From Mytilus californianus (lineage: Eukaryota > Mollusca > Bivalvia > Mytilida > Mytilidae), in assembly GCF_021869535.1 (NCBI RefSeq), contig NW_026262659.1, positions 12,640,321 through 12,704,320 of the forward strand: DNA of 64,000 bases. Reading direction: 5' to 3'. The number at the start of each line of letters is the position of its first letter. Position 1 is the first letter of the stretch. The translations under genes were made by a program, and so were the position numbers. This document shows, in pieces, positions 43,611-56,280 of this stretch. A model generated the notes under the pieces. The model had not been told where the DNA came from. It made no database searches and was given only the letters and a program-made list of their open reading frames with translations.

Positions 43611-44226
43611 AACTGGGTAAATTTAATATAGTTCAAGCAGGCCCCCTTCTAAAAAATAACTCGAGAACGACATATCGCACTCGCAAAATTACATCATTAC
43701 GAAATTACGTCATATAAAAAGAATAAAAAGAAATAGGCTTGCAAGACATCATAGTTATTAGGCGCTGGCTAGAATACCAGCACAAAGTAACAATAAGAAA
43801 TACTTATTGTTACTTCTAAGATAATTGTCAAAACGTATTTCCGGACATCAAAGAAAGTTACATGTAGTGTTACCCCAAAAAATATTCAGACAGGCTCTGA
43901 TCTAAAAAATGTTTGATTTGGGAGCAATAGTTCTGTGGAATTAATTTTTAAACAATTAAATTATTATGTAATTAGCATTAACATAGCTACACTTTCAAAT
44001 GTATTGACCAATATGACGCTCACTGCTCACTTTTGCCAAACAGGAGCAATTAAACCAACTTATTTGCTATTTTCCTTAAATGTCACAATACCATTACATT
44101 ACAGCTAAAACTGATTGTTCGATGACCTTGTTTACACCTATTGACGTCAGGTCAGCCTAACATGTAATACATTCATTAAAAACAACTCGAGACATGTTCC
44201 GCATGTGTTTGCATCAAAATGACACC

Positions 44227-44480
44227 TAAGGCTACTTACTTAAACTGAAACAAACCATTCAAAGGAAATCAAGACAAGCCCATTGGAAATATATAGAAGA
44301 CATAATAACTCCAGAAGATAACGAGGACATCAGTTCACCAACAAAAAGATTCTGGACCTATATCAAACACAAGAAAAGTGATAAAAATGGAGTAGCACCA
44401 CTTGGAAGAAATGGGAAATTATAAACTGACCCAATAGATAAAGCATATGTTCTAAATGATCAATTCCAATCAGTATTATT
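44227..44480 (+). pseudogene. Non-LTR retrotransposon fragment (Jockey/CR1-like), left arm
   Basis: The frame reads YLLKLKQTIQRKSRQAHWKY, IEDIITPEDNEDISSPTKRF, WTYIKHKKSDKNGVAPL, GRNGKL, a TAA stop, then TDPIDKAYVLNDQFQSV. This is the linker between endonuclease and reverse transcriptase in non-LTR elements, with the typical RFW-x-YIK-x-K-x-x-D-x-x-G-x-x-PL and A-x-x-LN-x-QF-x-SVF motifs. No endonuclease or catalytic reverse transcriptase motifs are present, so only an internal fragment survives. Confidence 0.7.
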
Positions 44481-45714
44481 TTTTGCCAAATGGTGGAATA
44501 GTCCTATTTCTCCTTAAATGGCAAATAAACCCTGCTGTTCTTGGCTTTTATGTTTGATATTTTTTTGGGATAGCATTCATGTGGAGATCTAATTATGTCT
44601 CTTCAATTTTATTATTTTCCTTATTACTTATGTATGTTTATTTCAAGAATTTAATTGGACTTGTTTATTAAACGTGATATCATTTCTGTTTTAGGTAATC
44701 AAGATACAGTGTTTCCATGCAATATTCAAAGATTGAAGGACAAAAACATTTGAAACTTTACAGAACAGAGTAGTCTTTTTTTCACTGTGCTTAGTTTTGT
44801 ATTTATGTCTAAATTATGATACCTTTTAAAAACCCATTAAAATATGGAATAAAAAAGATTATTATCTGATAAAGAGGAGTGAAGAAATAAGGGGTAATTG
44901 AAAAAATAAGAATGTACTGCTATCATATTATGCAGATGAGTGGTACGTTCATGTTCTATAGCAGCACATAAGTAAGGGGGTCAATTAATTCAAGTTGCCT
45001 GATAAACAAAGTATTTATTAATGTTATCCGAGATACCATTAAAGATCATTGTTAGGTGTTGATCAAATAATATTGTAAATAAGATGGTTGTGTAAAATCC
45101 TTCCAACAGTTGTATGATCACTACCTTAATCAAATTACACTGTTAAAAAGCAATTGTTGTCAGTCAAGAGAAGCAAATATAATTTAGAAAAAGTGCAAGT
45201 TGTTGATAAAAACTACAAATATCAGCCTTCTTGCAAGTGTAAACTGCCGGTCCTAAATGTGGGTGGAGATTACCAATTAGCACAAATGAGTTGCGGTACA
45301 AAAGAAAGCATTTTTGGCTCAAACGGATTATACCCTTTCAAAACTATGTAAAGTCGCTGTAATTAAAGTGGCAGATGTTTTATATACCTATTTATACATG
45401 AGTATCTATGACAACTAACTGCTGCTCCTAGCAAAGTGAGTCTTTGGTTTTTGAAAAGATTGGAACTATTGTTCCAATTCTTTCATAAGGCACCGGCCTC
45501 ACAAAGGAGGTAGCCAGATTAGCTACTGAATCTATACACACTGAAATATAGTTCCTTACAATTCCCATGACTGTGTACATATGCACATATGAACTGTGAA
45601 AATTCGGTTTATATCTTTAGAGCAGTACATTCAAGTATGTATGTCTTTAGTTTTGTCAACTTGCTGGCTTGTTTTGTCCTTTTATTAGGTTAGAGTACTA
45701 ATACAATTCTGTAA

Positions 45715-46140
45715 AAAATAAGGAGATGTGGTATGATTGCCAATGAGACACCTATCCACTCAACTTCAAATGAAGTAGATGTAAGCAATTATAGGCAACC
45801 ATACGGCCTTCAACAATGAGAAAAAAACCATACCATATAGTCGCCTATAAAAGGCTAGTATGATTTACATCTGCAATAACCACTAAACAATCAGAGACAA
45901 GTTTGGGCCTTAATTAATATGTCCCACCTCCCAATGAAATTGACCAAAAAGAGAGGCGAAAGATACCAAAGGTTCAATCAAACTCATAATTCAACAATTA
46001 AATGACATAACCACGGCAAAAAAGAGAAAGACCAAAAGACAAACAACAGTATGCAAAACACAACAAAGAAAACTAAAGAGTGAGCAACACAAATCCCACC
46101 AAAAACTGGGGGTGACCAAATGACTAATTAATCTCAGCCT
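45715..46140 (+). repeat. Family A and GAGAGGCG-family repeats, left arm
   Basis: 45,715-45,870 reads GAGATGTGGTATGATTGCCA, ATACGGCCTTCAACAATGAG and TCGCCTATAAAAGGC. 45,948-46,135 reads GAGAGGCGAAAGATACCAAA and CACAAATCCCACCAAAAACT. Both are mirrored in the right arm. Confidence 0.75.
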
Positions 46141-46269
46141 TACATTATTTAGCAGACCCTTTATCATACCAAACCAAACAAAGTTCCTAAGGGTAATTTG
46201 TTTTTGATCCATCAGTCTGTCAGCCCTGTTCTTGTTATCGCAACTCCCCTGAAACCACATAAATCTGTG

Positions 46270-48060
46270 TAGATAATGAAGACATTATATCCACAGGAAA
46301 TTATGAAATTATCGATTTATTGATTTTCTATGAGTTATGCCCCTTTTAATTTAGAATTTTTGCCTAAATATACTCCTACAACAGTTTATTGTCGCAACTT
46401 TCTGAAACCTAACAACAGAGTTTCATGAAACTTTGTAGATAGTTGGGACATACTATGTAGATGTGCATATCAACAGGAAATTATGATTCAACTTTTTTTC
46501 TAGGTGTTATGCCCTTTGAACTTAGAATTTTTGGCCTCAGTATACTACTACTACAGTTTGTCATCGAAGTCCTCTGAAACCAAACAACAAAACTTCATGA
46601 AACTTTAGATAGTTAGGACATACTATGTAGATGCTCATATTCACAAAAAAATATGATTGAATTGCGGGGGACATGGAAATACTGGGCGTCCCTCCGTGTG
46701 TCAATGTGTGTGTCTCCGTCCGTCCTATCTTGTTAGCGATCTCACAGGTACAATTCTTGCCAGATTTTTATAAAACTCATACTATAGGTTAATATCAGCA
46801 ATATCTCGGGCAAGTTCTATAATGGTGGCGATCGACTTTTTTAAAAGATTTATTCCCCTTGGAAATATTAAATTTATGGAAAATGGACTCGTTACCGCTC
46901 TCAAGTGTACAATTCTTGCCAGTTTTTATTAAACTTATACTATATGTTAATATCGGCAATATCTCGGACAAGTTCTATAATGGTGGCGATCGACTTTTTT
47001 TAAAAAGAGTTATGTACCTTGGACACATTAAATTTATGAAAAATGACCTTGTCAGCGCTCTCATGGGTACAAATCTTGCCAGATTTTTATAAAACTTATT
47101 CTGTAGGTTAATATCAGCAATACCTCGGGCAAGTTCTATAATGGTGGCCGATCGACTTGCTTTACAAGAGTTATGTTCCTTTGAAATATTAAATTTATGG
47201 GAAATGGCCTGGTTACCGCTCAATACGGGTACAATTCTAGCCAGAATTTTATAAAACTCATACTATAGATTAAAATCAGCAATATCTCGGACAAGGTCTA
47301 TAATGGTGGCCGATCGACTTTTTTAAAAAGAGTTATGTCCCTTGGAAATATTAAATTTTTGGAAAATGGCCTTGTAGTGCTCTCACAGGTACAATTCTTG
47401 CAAGATTTTCATAAAACTTGTACTATAGATTAATATCAGCAATATTTCGGACTAGTTCTATAATGGTGGCCGATCGACTTTTTTTAAAAGAGTTATGTCC
47501 CTTAGAAATATCAAATTTATGGAAAATGGCCTCGTGAGAGCTCTCACGGGTTCAATTCTTGCCAGATTTTTATGAAAATAATACTATAGGTTAATTTCAG
47601 CAATATCTCAGACAAGTTCTATAAAGGTGGCCGTTCAACTTTTTTAAAAGAGTTATGTCCCTTGGAAATATTAAATTTATTGAAAATGACCTTGTTAGCG
47701 CTCTCAATTGGTATCTTAGGTACAATTGTTGCCAGATTTTAATAAAACTTATATTATATGTTAATATAAGCAATATTTCGGACAAGTTCTATAATGGTCG
47801 CCGATCGTTTTTTTTTAAAAGAGTTATGCACCTTGTAAATATTAAATTTTTTGAAAAAGGCCTCGTTAGCGCTCTCACAGGTACGATTCTTGCCAGATTT
47901 TCATAAAATTTATACTATAGGTTAAAATCAGCAATATCTCGGACATTTCTAAAATGGTGGACAATCAACTTTTTTAAAAGAGTTATGCTCGTTGGAAATA
48001 TTTAATTGATGGAAAATATAAGTGATGCCCTTGATGGCCTGTTTGAAATATTAATTATAC
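46270..48060 (+). repeat. Minisatellite array, about 160-bp unit, left arm
   Basis: After a CGTCCCTCCGTGTGTCAATG, GTCTCCGTCCGTCC head (46,690-46,730), about eight units contain TACAATTCTTGCCAG, AATATCAGCAATATCTCGG, ACAAGTTCTATAATGGTGGC, CGATCGACTTTTTTAAAA and GAGTTATGTCCCTTGGAAAT. A second motif (GCCCCTTTTAATTTAGAATT) precedes the head. Confidence 0.85.
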
Positions 48061-48429
48061 AATAAAGAAACTTTGTTGTCCTCTGCACACGGTTTTTATT
48101 TATAAATTGTTTTTAAGAACAAAAAAAAAAGTTTTTTTTTTTTTAAGTAATTGAGCCTGAATATATGAAATATGCGCATCGCGGGGGGGCATTGGAACTA
48201 TTTTATTTCTATAGGAGTTATGCCCCTTTTCTGTACTTCTGCATCAGTTTGTCATCGCAACTCTTCTGAAATCACACAACAGAAAATTTATAGATAATAA
48301 GGACATAATATGTAGATGTGCATATCCACAAGAAATTTGTATCAGTTGACTTTTGAAGGAGTTATGTGTCTTTGAACTTAGGAATTTGTTGATATTTTGC
48401 TTGCTAAGTGACAATGTGGGGCCGTGGGG

Positions 48430-48995
48430 TATGTGAGCGTACTCAGAAAGGTTCTTTAATTAGACACAGTCAATGCATTGTCTGTGGTTCCCAGATACAG
48501 TCTGTATACATTGTCTTTTGCTGTCAGTTAAAGTTTATGTATTGTTCGTGGTTCTAAGTCTATATACATTGTTTGTTTACTTTGACTATGATTCTACGAT
48601 ACAGTTCGTATTGTCAGTATATCTTAGATTTAGTCTGTATACACTGTCTATGGATCAGAGATACAGTATGTATGCATTGTAAGTTGTTCTAAGATACAGT
48701 CTGTATTTTTTGCCTGTTACTGCAAGATAAAGTATGTGCATTGCCTGTGGTTCTTAAATACAGTCTGTATGCATTTCTGTATGCTTTGTCTATGAGTCTA
48801 ATTTTTAGATACAGTCTGTATACAATATACAGACTGTATCTAGATCTCTGACCCATATACAGTGTAAACATAGCCTCTGGTTCTAAGATACAATTTGTAT
48901 GATTGTCTGTATGCCTAGTTATCTACTGTATGTTTTTCTGTGGTTATTATATACAGTATACACTGCATGAAAATAAAAATGTATACAGTTTCATG
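48430..48995 (+). repeat. GATACAGTCTGTAT short-unit repeat, left arm
   Basis: Degenerate 30-45 bp units built on TTCTAAGATACAGTCTGTAT and CATTGTCTGTGGTTC, with a local palindrome ATACAGTCTGTATACAATAT, ACAGACTGTAT at about 48,810-48,842. Confidence 0.75.
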
Positions 48996-49497
48996 TGTCC
49001 AACTTGTATCTACTTTAACATAGGATACAGCAATAAAATTGGAAAATCGCAAAAATTAATTGTCATGAAAACGGCTTAAAAGGTCTAACTAGAATCAATG
49101 TATACGCAAAATATAATATTGGTTTTCGATATATGGTATGTATATATTGTATGGATCTTATATATATATATTGTCTATACGTATATATTTCCTATATACG
49201 TATTGTCCGATACTTTTTATTAAAAAAAGTCATTTTTTCCTTTTTCATGTTATGTTACGGTTGCTGCACCGTTGAGAGATCGGATTATTATTTTTACATA
49301 ACTTAAAGCCTGGATTTTCTTTATGGCATCATTAAAATGCAAAGCATGGGTTGTCCTCAGCTTAATAAAGAATATTTCGATAATTTTACCTTAAAAAAAA
49401 TTAAGTTTGCCACCCCGCCCCGCCCCCCCCCCACGCCCCCCCCCCCCCCCATCCCTTTGACGTCTTCTACATAACAATCATTCGTATTTATTTAAGA

Positions 49498-49632
49498 ATT
49501 GAATGCTTCTTTTTGTAAATTTAATGGGGTGTAAACGCGTTTACCGAAGTACATTTTGTATTCATTCTAAAAATGTGCGCACGGTCAACGCTTTTACAAC
49601 CCTATAAAATAACTAAAAAAAAGCATTCAATA
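49498..49632. repeat. MITE-like inverted repeat in the spacer
   Basis: ATTGAATGCTTCTTTTTGTA...GTGTAAACGCG (49,498-49,540) pairs imperfectly with CGCTTTTACAACCCTATAAA...AAGCATTCAAT (49,588-49,632). Confidence 0.65.
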
Positions 49633-50049
49633 CTTATAATTACAGTTTTTTGCTAGGATCATGAAAACACAATTTCTATCAAGTTTTTCTTTTATTTACC
49701 TGTGAACTTTATTGTGGGAGCTCGTGTCATCATGAATGTTACTTTTCATTTTGAAATGAAGGTTAATTTCAGCATGACGCGAGATTGCTGTTAGCCAATC
49801 AAAATAACGTATTATAATGAAACATACATGTAATGTAATTATTAAAGCGCACACTTGAGCAAGCGTCTCCGTGAAGGGTAATAGAGTATTTGCCATGGGA
49901 TAGAGTAAATTGTCTCACTCGTATTAAACATTCAAAATCTAGCATTTTGACATGAAGTATAATAATATATTTTGTTTCCTGTTTTAGCCGCACATTAACG
50001 ACTGTTAATATGCTTTTGGTGATCATGTATACGTTTTACCCGCCACATT

Positions 50050-50295
50050 CTGTGTGTACCCGTCCCAAGTCAGGAGTCTCTAATTCAGTGGTTGTCGTTG
50101 GTTGCTGTCTTTGATATTGGTTTTTCGTTTATTGTTTCAACATTAATCGGGTTGTTAGTTTTCACAACTAGTCGTAAATTGGCTTTAATAACATACTACA
50201 TGCAAACGTATGGGTTGCTCATTGTTGATCCACGTTGTCTTTGGTGGATAGTTTTCTCATTGGCAATCATACCACATATCTTCTTATTTTCATTG
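50050..50295 (-). repeat. Family A repeat in the spacer
   Basis: Minus orientation: CCCGTCCCAAGTCAGGAGTC at the start and CTCATTGGCAATCATACCAC, ATATCTTCTTAT at the end. The frame at 50,092-50,343 is a by-product. Confidence 0.7.
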
Positions 50296-50519
50296 CATCA
50301 TCTAAACATGGACAATACGTATATAGGAAATATATACGTATAGACAATATGTATATAAGATCCATCACATACAGACCATATATCGAAAACCAATATATTT
50401 TGCCTATACTTTGATTCTAATTAGAACTTTTAAGCCGTTTTCGTAACAATTTATTTTTGCGATTTTCCAATTTTATTGCTGTATCCTATGTTAAAGTAGA
50501 TACAAGTTGGACACATGAA

Positions 50520-50905
50520 ACTGTATACATTTTTATTTTCATGCAGTGTATACTGTATATAATAACCACAGAAAAACATACAGTAGATAACTAGGCATAC
50601 AGACAATCATACAAATTGTATCTTAGAACCAGAGGCTATGTTTACGCTGTATATGGGTCAGAGATCTAGATACAGTCTGTATACTGTATACAGACTGTAT
50701 CTAAAAATTAGACCCATAGAGAAAGCATACAGAAAATGCATACAGACTGTATTTAGGAACCACAGGCAATGCACACACTTTATCTTGCAGTAACAGGCAA
50801 AACAAACAGACTGTATCTTAGAACAACTTACAATGCATACATACTGTATCTGGGAACCACAGACAATGCATTGTTTGTGTCTAATTAAAGAACCTTTCTG
50901 AGCAC
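50520..50905 (-). repeat. GATACAGTCTGTAT short-unit repeat, right arm
   Basis: Reverse complement of the left repeat but shorter. It contains ATACAGACTGTATCTAAAAA and GAACCACAGGCAATGCA. Confidence 0.75.
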
Positions 50906-51319
50906 GCTCACATACCCCACGGACCCACATTGTCACTTAGCAAGCAAAATCTCAACAGATTCCTAAGTTCAAAGACACATAACTCCTTCAAAAGTCAACT
51001 GATACAAATGTCTTGTGGATATGCACATCTACATATTATGTCCTTATTATCTATACATTTTCTGTTGTGTGATTTGAGAAGTGTTGCGATGACAAACTGA
51101 TGCAGAAGTACATATAGGCCAAAAATTCTAAGTTCAAAGGGGCATAACTCCTATAGAAATAAAAGAACAGAGTTCCAATGCCCCCCGCGTTGCACATATT
51201 TTATATATTCAGGCTCAATAACTAAAAAAAAGTACTTTTTTTTTTTTGTTCTTAAAAACAATTTATAAATAAAAAGCGTGTGCAGAGGACAAAACAGTTT
51301 CTTTATTGTATAATAAATA

Positions 51320-52650
51320 TTTCAAACAGACCTTCAAGGGCATCACTTATATTTTCCATAAATTAAATATTTCCAAGGGACATAACTCTTTTAAAAAAGT
51401 CGATCGGCCACCATTATAGAACTTGTCCGAAATATTGCTGATATTAACCTATAGTACAAGTTTTATAAAAAATCTGGCAAGAATTGTACCCGTGAGAGCA
51501 CTAACAAGGCCATTTTCCATAAAATAATATTTCCAAGGGACATAACTCTTTTAAAAAAGTCGATCGCCACCATTATAGAACTTGTCCGAGATATTGCTGA
51601 TTTTAACCTAAAGTATAAGTTTTATAAAATTCTGGCAAGAATTGTACCCGTAAGAGCGATAACCAGGCCATTGCCCATAAATTTAATTTTTGAAAGGGGC
51701 ATAACTCTTTTAAAACAAGTCGATTGGCCACCATTATAGAACTTGCCCGAGATATTGCTGATATTAACCTATAGAAAAAGTTTTATAAAAATCTGGCAAA
51801 GGTTGTACCCATGAGAGCGCTAACAAGGTCATTTTTCATAAATTTAATGTTTCCAAGGGACATAAATCTTTTAAAAAAAAAGTCGATCGCCACCATTATA
51901 GAACTTGTCCGAGATATTGCCGATATTAACATATAGTACAAGTTTAATAATAACTGGCAAGAATTGTACACGTGAGATCGGTAACGAGGCCATTTTCCAT
52001 AAAGTTAATATTTCCAAGGGGCACAACTTTTTTTCAAAAAGTCGATCGCCACCATTATAGAACTTGCCCGAGATATTGCTGATATTAACCTATAGTATCA
52101 GTTTTATAAAAATCTGGCAAGAATTGTACCTGTGAAATCGCTAACAAGATAGGACGGATGGACGGACACACATTGACACTAGGAGGGATTTCCATGTCCC
52201 CCGCAATTGAATCATAATTTTCTGTCAATATGCGCATCTACATAGTATGTCCTAACTATCTTAAGTTTCATGAAGTTTTGTTGTGTAGTTTCAGAGGACT
52301 TGCGATGACAAACTATTGTAGTAGTATACTGAGTCCAAAAATTCTAATTTCAAAGGGGCATAACACCTAGAAAAAAGTTGAATCATAATTTCCTATTGAT
52401 ATGCACATCTGCATAGTATGTCCCAACTATCTACAAAGATTCATGAACCCTGTTGTGTGGTTTCAGAAAGTTGCGACAACAAACTGTTGTAGGAGTATAT
52501 TTAGGCAATAATTCTAAATTAAAAGGGGCATAACTCATAGAAAATCAATAAATCGATAATTTCATAATTTCCTATCGATATTATGTCCTCATTATCTACA
52601 AAGATTAATGTGGTTTTAGAGGAGTTGCGATAACAAGAACAGGGCTGACA
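51320..52650 (-). repeat. Minisatellite array, right arm
   Basis: Reverse complement of the left array, with about five units (51,330-52,160) before the GGACGGATGGACGG head. It is a few hundred bases shorter than the left array, so units were gained or lost after duplication. Confidence 0.85.
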
Positions 52651-52739
52651 GACTGATGGATCAAAAACAAATTACCCTTGGGAACTTTGTTTGGTTTAGT
52701 ATAATAAAGGGTCTGCTAAATAATGTAAGGCTGAGATTA

Positions 52740-53155
52740 ATTAGTCATTTGGTCACCCTCAGTTTTTGGTGGGATTCGTGTTGCTCACTCTTTAGTTTTC
52801 TTTGTTGTGTTTTGCATACTGTTGTTTGTCTTTTGATCTTTTTCTTTTTTGCCGTGGTTATGTCAGTTTATTGTTGACTTATGAGTTTGATTGAACCTTT
52901 GGTATCTTTCGCCTCTTTTTTTGGTCAATTTCACTGGGAGGTGGGACATACTAATTAAGGCCCAAACTTGTCTCTGATTGTTTAGTGATTATTGCAGATG
53001 TAAATCATACTAGCCTTTTATAGGCGACTATATGGTATGGTTTTTTCTCATTGTTGAAGGCCGTATGGTTGTCTTTAATTGCTTACATCTACTTCATTTG
53101 AACTTGAGTGGATAGGTGTCTCATTGGCAATCATACCACATCTACTTATTTGTTA
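52740..53155 (-). repeat. Family A and GAGAGGCG-family repeats, right arm
   Basis: Reverse complement of 45,715-46,140: TTGCCGTGGTTATGTCA, GGTATCTTTCGCCTCTTTTT, GGCGACTATATGGTATGG and CATTGGCAATCATACCACAT. Confidence 0.75.
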
Positions 53156-54409
53156 CAGTATTGTATTAGTACTCTTACCTAATAAAAGGACAAAACAAGC
53201 CAGCAAGTTGACAAAATTAATGACATACATGCTTGAATGTACTGCTCTAAAGATATAAACCAAATTTCCACAGTTCATATGTGCATATGTATACAGTAAT
53301 GGGAATTTTAAGGAACTATATTTCAGTGTGTATAGATTTAGTAGCTAATCTGGTTACTTCCTTTGTGAGGCCGGTGCCTTGGGAAAAAATTGGAACAATA
53401 GTTCCAATCTTTTCAGAAACCAAAGACTCACTTTTCTAGGAGCAGCAGTTAGTTGTCATAGATTCTCATGTATAAATAGGTATAAAATAACATCTGCCAC
53501 TTTAATTATAGCGACTTCACATAGTTTTGAAAGGGTATAATCCGTTTGAGCCAAAAATGCTTTCTTTTGTACCGCAACTCATTTGTGCTAATTGGTAATC
53601 TCCACCCACATTTAGGACCGGCAGTTTACACTTGCAAGAAGGCTGATATTTGTAGTTTTTATCAACAACTTGCACTTTTTCTAAATTATATTTACTTCTT
53701 TAGACTGACAACAATTGCTTTTTAACAGTGTAATTTGATTATGGTAGTGTATATCATACAACTGTTGGAAGGATTTTGGACAACCATCTTATTTACAATA
53801 TTATTTGATCAACACCTAACAATGATCTTTGATGGTATCTCGGATAACATTAATAAATTCTTTGTTTATCAGGCAACTTGAATTAATTGACCCCTTTACT
53901 TATGTGCTGCTATAGAACATGAACGTACCACTCATCTGCATAATATGATAGCAGTACATTCTTTTTTTTTCAATTACCCCTTATTTCTTCACTCCTTTTT
54001 ATCAGATAATAATCTTTTTTATTCCATATTTTAATGGTCTTTTAAAAGGTATCGTAATTTGGACATAAATACAAAACTAAGCACAGTGAAAAAAAACCTA
54101 CTCTGTTCTGTAAAGTTTCAGATGTTTTTGTCCTTCAATCTTTGACACTTGTATGGAAACACTAAATCTTGACTACCTTAAACAGAAATGATATCACGTT
54201 TAATAAAAAAGTCCAATTCAATTCTTGAAATAAACATACATGTAATAAGGAAAATAATAAAATTTAATAGACTTCATCAGATCTCCACATGAATGCTATC
54301 CCAAAAAAATATCAAACATAAAAGCCAAGAACAGCAGGGTTTATTTACCATTTAAGGAGAAATAGGACTATTCCATCATTTGAATGGCAAAAAATAATAC
54401 TGATCGGAA

Positions 54410-54655
54410 TTGATCATTTAGAACATTTGCTTTATCTATTGGGTCAGTTTCTAATTTCCCATTTCTTCTAAGTGGTGCTACTCCATTTTTGATCACTTTT
54501 CTTGTGTTTGATATAGGTCAAGAATCTTTTTGTTGCTGAACGGATGTCCTCGTTATCTTCTGGAGTTATTATGTCTTCTATATATTTCCAATATGCTTGT
54601 CTTGATTTTCTTTCAATGGTTTGTTTCAGTTTAAGTAAGTAGCCTTAGGTGTCAT
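54410..54655 (-). pseudogene. Non-LTR retrotransposon fragment, right arm
   Basis: The inverted counterpart of 44,227-44,480. Here the TAA is GAA (reading KLETDPIDKANVLNDQF), but a one-base insertion in the SDKNG region breaks the frame instead, and the Trp of RFW is Leu. The two copies were damaged independently after duplication. Confidence 0.7.
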
Positions 54656-55228
54656 TTTGATTCAAACATATTTCAGGTGGTATATGTCTCGAGTTGTTTT
54701 TAATGAATGTATTACATGTTAGGCTGACCTGACGTCAATAGGCCTAAACAAGGTCATCGAACAATCAGTTTTAGCTGTAATGTAATGGTATTGTGACATT
54801 TAAGGAAAAGAGCATATGAGTTGGTTTAATTGACCCCGTTTTGCAAAAGTGAGCAGTGAGCGTCATATTGGTCAATACATTTGAAAGTGTAGCTATGTTA
54901 ATGCTAATTACATAATAATTTAATTGTTTAAAAATTAATTCCACAGAACTATTGCTCCCAAATCAAACATTTTCAGATCAGAGTCTGTCTGAAATTGTTT
55001 TGGGTAACACTTCATGTAACTTCCTTTGATGTCCGGAAATACGTTTTGACAATTATCTTGCAAATAACAATAATTATTTCTTATTGTTACTTTGTGCTGG
55101 TATTCTAGCCAGTGCCTAATAATTATAATGTCTTCCAAGCCTATTTCTTATTATTCTTTTGTTATGACGTAATTTGGTAATGACGTAATTTCGCGAGTGC
55201 GATATGTCGTTTTCGAGTTATTTTTTTA

Positions 55229-55275
55229 AAAAGGGGGGGGGGGGGGGGGGGGGGTGGGGGGGGGCGGGGGGGGAG
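55229..55275 (+). repeat. Expanded poly(G) tract, right arm
   Basis: A G-rich run of about 40 bases. The equivalent left-arm position (about 43,639) has only a short run of five Cs followed by TTCT. It is an expansion or an assembly artefact. Confidence 0.8.
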
Positions 55276-55305
55276 CTGTTTGAACTATATTAAATTCACC
55301 CAGTT

Positions 55306-55423
55306 TGGTAGTCCAAATAATTATGACGTCTTGTAAGGCTATTTTATTTTTTTTTTGCTTAGTAAGGCGTCAAAGCAAAAAAATAAATAGCCTTACAAGA
55401 CGTCATAATTATTTGGACTACCA
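55306..55423. repeat. Hairpin MITE, right arm
   Basis: The counterpart of 43,495-43,610, with almost perfect stems (GACGTCTTGTAAGGCTATTT against its complement). It was present before the arms duplicated. Confidence 0.85.
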
Positions 55424-55487
55424 GTTTGGATGCATGGCCATGAAAGATTTAAATCTAACCATAAACTCCAAGGTTCCTGCTTTTTCT

Positions 55488-56280
55488 GAGAAGAACAAAC
55501 ACGAGGTCGTTTTAACCTCGTAGTCTGTAATGCAATTGTAGGCATTCTCGTCACTGTTATAAACAATAGTTAACTCATTTGTTGTATTTCAGCTAATCAG
55601 CTGTTTACCTGTTTACGGGTAACGGCTGTTTACCAAGAACAAAGCTAAAACATTGTCGACAGTCACTCAATTCCGTATACTTTTCTTATTTTCATACTAA
55701 AGAGCTCCAAATGTAGGCGTGCATAATTACACTGGGCATGTCTAAAAACATACCCTCGGTAGTTACCGCCTCTGGTTGGTTAACTTAAAGTGTTTATGGA
55801 AATGAACTGAACACTATGTGTTGTATACCTGTATTCGGTATTTCTGGTTACCGGAAATGTAGGACATAATTCAGCCTGTGTTATGTTATTTTACGGGACT
55901 GTATACCTTTCTTATGCTAGTCGGTGGCGAACAGGTGGTGTCGTCTGCCATACATGTGGTTGTTTAATAATAAAATTGAAATGACTAAAAGCTCGACTTC
56001 AATCTTATAGTCCCCCAAGACAACAAAGGGATTGAGGCCCACGACATATGTTTCTTTGTGGCGTTTTGGTGGACTTTTAATTGTATTTTCATCGTTTTAA
56101 TTTTGACCATGGTGAAGTTTTTTCTTCTTCGACCTATTGGTTCTAAATGCCCCTTTTCATTGTTTCCCCTTTTAAATTAAAATAACTTAAGTTGCATTAA
56201 ACATATACATGCATTACATTTTAAATTAAAAAAAGCATTTCAAAGTAAAGATCCCCAAGAATTTCATTTAAATATTCTTA
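55488..56280. other. Right-arm-specific block, content unrecognised
   Basis: Left-arm homology stops after the GGTTCCTGCTTTTTCTGA motif and resumes near AAAGTACCCAAGTTGTC. The approximately 790 bases between have slightly higher GC and contain GTAACGGCTGTTTACC-type motifs. I see no coding frame. A second copy of the GCATGGCCATGAAAGATTTA motif lies just beyond at 56,370. Confidence 0.5.

Larger units (their letters stand above)
36640..49209 (+). repeat. Left arm of giant inverted repeat
   Basis: About 12.6 kb whose reverse complement is found at 50,306-63,398. Paired landmarks: hammerhead dimer 36,955-37,290 with 62,735-63,079; 39,675-39,890 with 59,385-59,600; CT tract 42,511 with GA tract 57,128; hairpin 43,495-43,610 with 55,306-55,423; LINE fragment 44,227-44,480 with 54,410-54,655; minisatellite 46.7-48.0 with 51.3-52.2 kb; 48,430-49,209 with 50,306-50,940. 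In sampled stretches mismatches are about 5-7%. The outer edge is near ATGTAAATCCATCTTAATGT and the inner edge near ATATACGTATTGTCC. Arm-specific insertions are at 38,632-39,493 and 41,920-42,360. Confidence 0.9.
49210..50305. other. Spacer between the arms of the giant inverted repeat
   Basis: 1.1 kb with no counterpart in inverted orientation. It holds a C-rich homopolymer tract (49,412-49,450), a MITE-like inverted repeat (49,498-49,632) and a minus-strand family A copy (50,050-50,295). No gene is seen. Confidence 0.7.

Noticed and set aside
50092..50343. 83-residue hydrophobic frame in the spacer
   Set aside because: It is the complement of the family A repeat and is not conserved in other copies.
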